Source: Paralcaligenes ureilyticus
Lineage (GTDB): Bacteria; Pseudomonadota; Gammaproteobacteria; Burkholderiales; Burkholderiaceae_B
Direction of reading: 5' to 3'
DNA length: 36,399 bases
NCBI RefSeq assembly: GCF_004346225.1
Contig: NZ_SMAJ01000025.1
Coordinates: 1 to 36,399, forward strand
The notes beneath the pieces are model-generated. The model saw only the letters and a list, made by a program, of their open reading frames with translations, searched no databases and was not told the origin of the DNA. This document shows positions 33,976 through 36,399 of this stretch, in pieces. The position numbers were made by a program, and so were the translations under genes. How positions within the stretch are numbered: position 1 is the first letter of the stretch; every line of letters begins with the position of its first letter.

Positions 33976-35088
33976 CTAATCGACGGCTTTCACCACGCCG
34001 CGGCGCATCTGGTCGAGCTCAATCGATTCGAACAGAGCCTTGAAGTTGCCTTCGCCAAAGCCGTCGTTGCCTTTGCGCTGGATGATCTCGAAAAAGATGG
34101 GCCCAATCTGGTTTTCGGTGAAAATCTGCAGCAACAGCCCGCCGCCCGGCGCGCCATCGAGCAGTATTTTGTTTTTCCGCAGGCGTGCCGCATCTTCACC
34201 ATGATTTTCCAGCCGGCGATCCAGCAGTTCGTAATACGTGTCGGGCGTATCCAGAAATTGCAGTTTCGATGCGCGCAACTGTTCGACCGTGCTGTAGATG
34301 TCGTCGCTGGCCAGCGCGATATGTTGTATGCCCTCGCCATGGTACAGGTCGAGATATTCCTGGATCTGTCCTTTTTCCGCCGTGCCTTCTTCGTTAATGG
34401 GGATGCGGATGTTGCCGCACGGCGAGGTCATGGCTTTGGATTTGACTCCGGTGATTTTGCCTTCGATATCGAAGTAGCGGACCTCGCGAAAATTGAACAG
34501 GCGCTCATAGAATTCCGCCCATTCGTCCATGCGCCCTTTGTGTACGTTATGTGTCAGATGATCGATGCGTACCAGGCCGGCTCCTTTGTGGCTGACATCG
34601 GCCTGGGCAGTGCTTGGTTCGATGGGCTCGAAATCCACGTCGTAAATACTGATGTCGCCGATCCCGCCATGTCCTTTTTTGCCGTGCCAGCGATCGACCA
34701 GGTATATCAGCGAATCACCGATCCCTTTAATGGCGGGGATGTTCAACTCCATCGGGCCGCTATGTGTATCCAGACCCCAAGCCCCCATTTCGAGTGCGCG
34801 TCGGTAGGCGTGAGCAGCATCCTGAACGCGGAAGGCAATGGCACAGATCGACGGACCGTGCAGTCGGGCAAAGCGCTGAGCGAAGGAATCGGGCTCGGCG
34901 TTGATCAGAAAGTTGGCCTCGCCCTGGCGGTAGAGGGTTACGTTTTTAGTGCGATGCCTGGCAATAGCCTTGAAGCCGAGCGTTTCGAAAACCTTGCCCA
35001 TCGCAATGGGATCAGGCGCTGCGTACTCGATAAATTCGAAACCCGCTGTACCCATGGGATTGTCCCAGGGTTGGAAACCGGTACTCAT
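33976..35088 (-). CDS. hpd: 4-hydroxyphenylpyruvate dioxygenase
   Basis: A 370-residue Fe(II) enzyme that converts 4-hydroxyphenylpyruvate to homogentisate in tyrosine and phenylalanine breakdown. The iron ligands appear as His177 (RIDHLTHNV), His256 (GIQHIALA) and Glu334 (IFFEIIQR). The C-terminal GNFKALFESIELDQMRRG is typical. The ATG at 35088 is preceded by CGGAG with eight-base spacing; the longer frame reaches into the regulatory region. It is divergent from the Lrp/AsnC gene. Genes for the next steps (hmgA, fahA) are not in the window. Confidence 0.95.
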   Translation of the reverse strand: MSTGFQPWDNPMGTAGFEFIEYAAPDPIAMGKVFETLGFKAIARHRTKNVTLYRQGEANFLINAEPDSFAQRFARLHGPSICAIAFRVQDAAHAYRRALEMGAWGLDTHSGPMELNIPAIKGIGDSLIYLVDRWHGKKGHGGIGDISIYDVDFEPIEPSTAQADVSHKGAGLVRIDHLTHNVHKGRMDEWAEFYERLFNFREVRYFDIEGKITGVKSKAMTSPCGNIRIPINEEGTAEKGQIQEYLDLYHGEGIQHIALASDDIYSTVEQLRASKLQFLDTPDTYYELLDRRLENHGEDAARLRKNKILLDGAPGGGLLLQIFTENQIGPIFFEIIQRKGNDGFGEGNFKALFESIELDQMRRGVVKAVD

Positions 35089-35249
35089 GGTGTTGCTCCG
35101 AAGAAAGATTGCCGCTTTACCCGCCATAGGAGGTTTGCGGCCAAGCCCTAATTTTAAGAAAAAATGCGAGGCATATGATTGCAAAAATGGCTTGAACACG
35201 ATCGCTTTAAGCAATTTAATAGCGTTTTAATAAATAAATAGGGCTATAT
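35089..35249. promoter_or_regulatory. divergent regulatory region between hpd and the Lrp/AsnC gene
   Basis: The 161 bases are markedly AT-rich near the regulator (TTTAAGCAATTTAATAGCG, then TTTTAATAAATAAATAG), unlike the surrounding coding DNA. AT-rich bent DNA of this kind suits Lrp-family binding, and the divergent layout fits local control of hpd and of the regulator itself. No exact operator could be defined by eye. Confidence 0.5.
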
Positions 35250-35726
35250 GTGTCTCAAAATTCACTTGATAGGATAGATCGTCAAATTTTGATGGAGCTG
35301 CAGCGCAACGGGCGCATGAGCAATCAGGATCTTGCCGATAAAGTGGCCTTGTCGCCCAGCCCTTGTCTGCGGCGTGTGCGCCGCCTGGAAGAAGAGGGCT
35401 TTATCAGCAACTATGTGGCGTTGATCAATGCGGACAAGGTGGGCCTGGGTTTGCTGGCTTACGTATCGGTGCGGCTGAACAAAACCGCCAGGGCAAGCCA
35501 TGCGCCCATGTCCGATTTCGCCCGCGATGTCCAGGCCTGGCCAGAGGTAGTGGAGTGTTATGCCATGACGGGCGACATGGATTATCTGTTGCGGGTGCAG
35601 GTGGAAGACCTGAAGAAATTCTCGAAATTCGCCATGGATAAGCTCATGCAGCACCCCGCTGTAGTCGATATGCGTTCAAGCTTTACCTTGCAACGGATAA
35701 AGGAAACGACGGAGATAGCGGTATAG
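35250..35726 (+). CDS. Lrp/AsnC-family transcriptional regulator
   Basis: A 158-residue regulator. The N-terminal winged helix (about 4-60: LDRIDRQILMELQRNGRMSN, then LADKVALSPSPCLRRVRRLE) is followed by the ligand-binding RAM/AsnC domain (about 70-150) with the GDMDYLLRVQV core. The start codon is GTG at 35250. Divergent pairing with hpd makes it the likely local regulator of tyrosine or phenylalanine catabolism, probably sensing an aromatic amino acid; this is inferred from context. Confidence 0.92.
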   Translation: MSQNSLDRIDRQILMELQRNGRMSNQDLADKVALSPSPCLRRVRRLEEEGFISNYVALINADKVGLGLLAYVSVRLNKTARASHAPMSDFARDVQAWPEVVECYAMTGDMDYLLRVQVEDLKKFSKFAMDKLMQHPAVVDMRSSFTLQRIKETTEIAV

Positions 35727-35769
35727 AGGCGAATGAACATTCTTGCTGTCACTGATTTTGACAGCTATA

Positions 35770-35857
35770 AGGGGGGCCGCTACAACAGCGCACCCCCAAA
35801 GACTGCCGCGCTAGAAGCGGTGGGCAGGTATGTGTAGCGGCACCCCTTGTGGGTGCC
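35770..35857. repeat. hairpin repeat plus decayed half copy after the Lrp gene
   Basis: A complete canonical copy at 35839-35857 (stem GGCACCC, loop CTTGT, stem GGGTGCC, preceded by TGTAGC). About 60 bases earlier GGGGGGCCGCTACA (about 35771-35784) looks like the remains of a minus-oriented copy that has lost one stem side. Confidence 0.75.
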
Positions 35858-36172
35858 ATGCCGGGAGGCAGCGCGACGCGACGGGTGCCGTGTAGTCCCG
35901 TACGATCGCCTTTCTATGGCGCGGTTCAGAAAAAAAATGATTGTTTCATTTCAATGCGTTAGGGTCTTGGCGCGGGCCGGGGGGCGGTGGGCGAGGGGGA
36001 TGATGGGTGCCCCGGTTTGCACACCCCTTCAAAGGCGTGCTATAGTTCGGTTCTTTCGCGGCGGGTCTCTCAGGGTAAACCCTGTAATTTCAGGGAATTC
36101 GAGAGGGTCCAGGCGGCGGGAAGAAGGCAGTGAGCGGGTGAAGTGGGTGGTACGGTGGAGTCGGAAGTGAAG
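35858..36172. other. non-coding stretch upstream of the rRNA promoter
   Basis: No gene is supported here. It contains CAGGG-TAAA-CCCTG (36071-36084), followed by another CAGGG that could compete for the same pairing, and a promoter candidate noted separately. Base composition shifts to G-rich purine runs near 36110-36170. Confidence 0.6.
36017..36046 (+). promoter_or_regulatory. possible upstream promoter of the rRNA operon
   Basis: TTGCAC (36017-36022), an 18-base spacer and TATAGT (36041-36046) form a reasonable sigma-70 promoter about 155 bases before the stronger one at 36173. Tandem promoters are normal for rRNA operons. The match is moderate and it could belong to another small transcript. 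Confidence 0.4.
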
Positions 36173-36201
36173 TTGACAAGCCCGGCGAAGTGCTTCATAA
36201 T
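36173..36201 (+). promoter_or_regulatory. strong sigma-70 promoter of the rRNA operon
   Basis: A consensus -35 TTGACA (36173-36178), exactly 17 bases of spacer and a near-consensus -10 CATAAT (36196-36201). It is the best promoter seen in the window, and an rRNA leader follows, so it should be the main promoter of the ribosomal RNA operon beginning at the right edge. Confidence 0.8.
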
Positions 36202-36399
36202 CTCGCTTCTCTGCAGTAACGAAGGTTCACCGGCAGTTCGGTGGGGCGGCGTGAAGAGGCAGTACCGAATACGCAGTACCGATGGGGCGAGATTAGAAGG
36301 TCCACATCGTTTGTTCTTTAACAATCAAACAGTCGATAAGTGTGGGCGCTTGGAATGAGTGGGCAGCCTTTCTCACGAGAGGTCGCATCAAGCAATATC
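36202..36399 (+). other. rRNA operon leader with boxA (16S gene outside the window)
   Basis: TGTTCTTTAACA at 36312-36323 is the boxA antitermination element, followed by ATCAAACAGTCGATAAGTG, a sequence typical of the stretch before 16S rRNA in Alcaligenaceae. The 16S start motif (AGAGTTTGATC) is not reached. boxA recruits the Nus factors that protect rRNA transcription from early termination and support processing. Confidence 0.75.

Noticed and set aside
34201-35151. 316-codon plus-strand frame opposite hpd
   Set aside because: hpd is certain from its iron ligands; the antisense frame has no family features.

Overview
The window reads as chromosomal DNA of a betaproteobacterium of the order Burkholderiales, most likely family Alcaligenaceae (Bordetella/Achromobacter/Pusillimonas relatives). 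This rests on the high GC content, the tol-pal cluster with a TonB-like TolA, a zapB/zapA pair followed by 6S RNA, tripartite tricarboxylate transporter genes, and an rRNA-operon leader with a boxA-like TGTTCTTTAACA at the right edge. The genus is an inference; no 16S sequence is included.

Left part (1-8.4 kb): a 224-bp element with 32-bp perfect inverted ends, a hotdog thioesterase, a HAD hydrolase, then a rightward group of a CxxC carboxymuconolactone-decarboxylase-type protein, a VOC protein, an MFS exporter and a nitronate monooxygenase. Leftward follow a sugar-acid dehydratase of the IlvD/Edd family and an EamA exporter coupled to a MarR-GNAT fusion regulator with a palindromic operator candidate. 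Next (8.6-14.4 kb) come a D-2-hydroxyacid dehydrogenase and a complete ABC importer of the nucleoside (BMP/NupNOPQ-like) type.

Centre (14.6-24.4 kb): eleven genes on the minus strand, transcribed proS-ybgC-tolQ-tolR-tolA-tolB-pal-cpoB and then, through a TAATG stop/start overlap, a FecCD-type permease, its ATPase and an alpha/beta hydrolase. An intrinsic terminator-like hairpin lies between pal and cpoB and would split envelope-maintenance genes from the uptake genes downstream. On the plus strand, opposite proS, are rppH and a TctD/TctE-like two-component system.

Right part (27.2-36.4 kb): a beta-hydroxyacid dehydrogenase and tctBA (no tctC in the window) on the minus strand; the plus-strand group zapB-like, zapA, 6S RNA and a SIMPL-domain protein; lgt overlapping the end of the SIMPL gene; a small cytochrome c; 4-hydroxyphenylpyruvate dioxygenase divergent from an Lrp/AsnC regulator; and finally the promoter and leader of a ribosomal RNA operon whose 16S gene lies just outside.

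The most notable structure not explained by genes is a family of short intergenic hairpins (stem GGCACCC, loop CTTGT, stem GGGTGCC) at five places, including copies in which both stem sides have changed together. No CRISPR array, prophage, transposase, tRNA or recognisable defence system was seen; most of the window is ordinary core and metabolic gene content.
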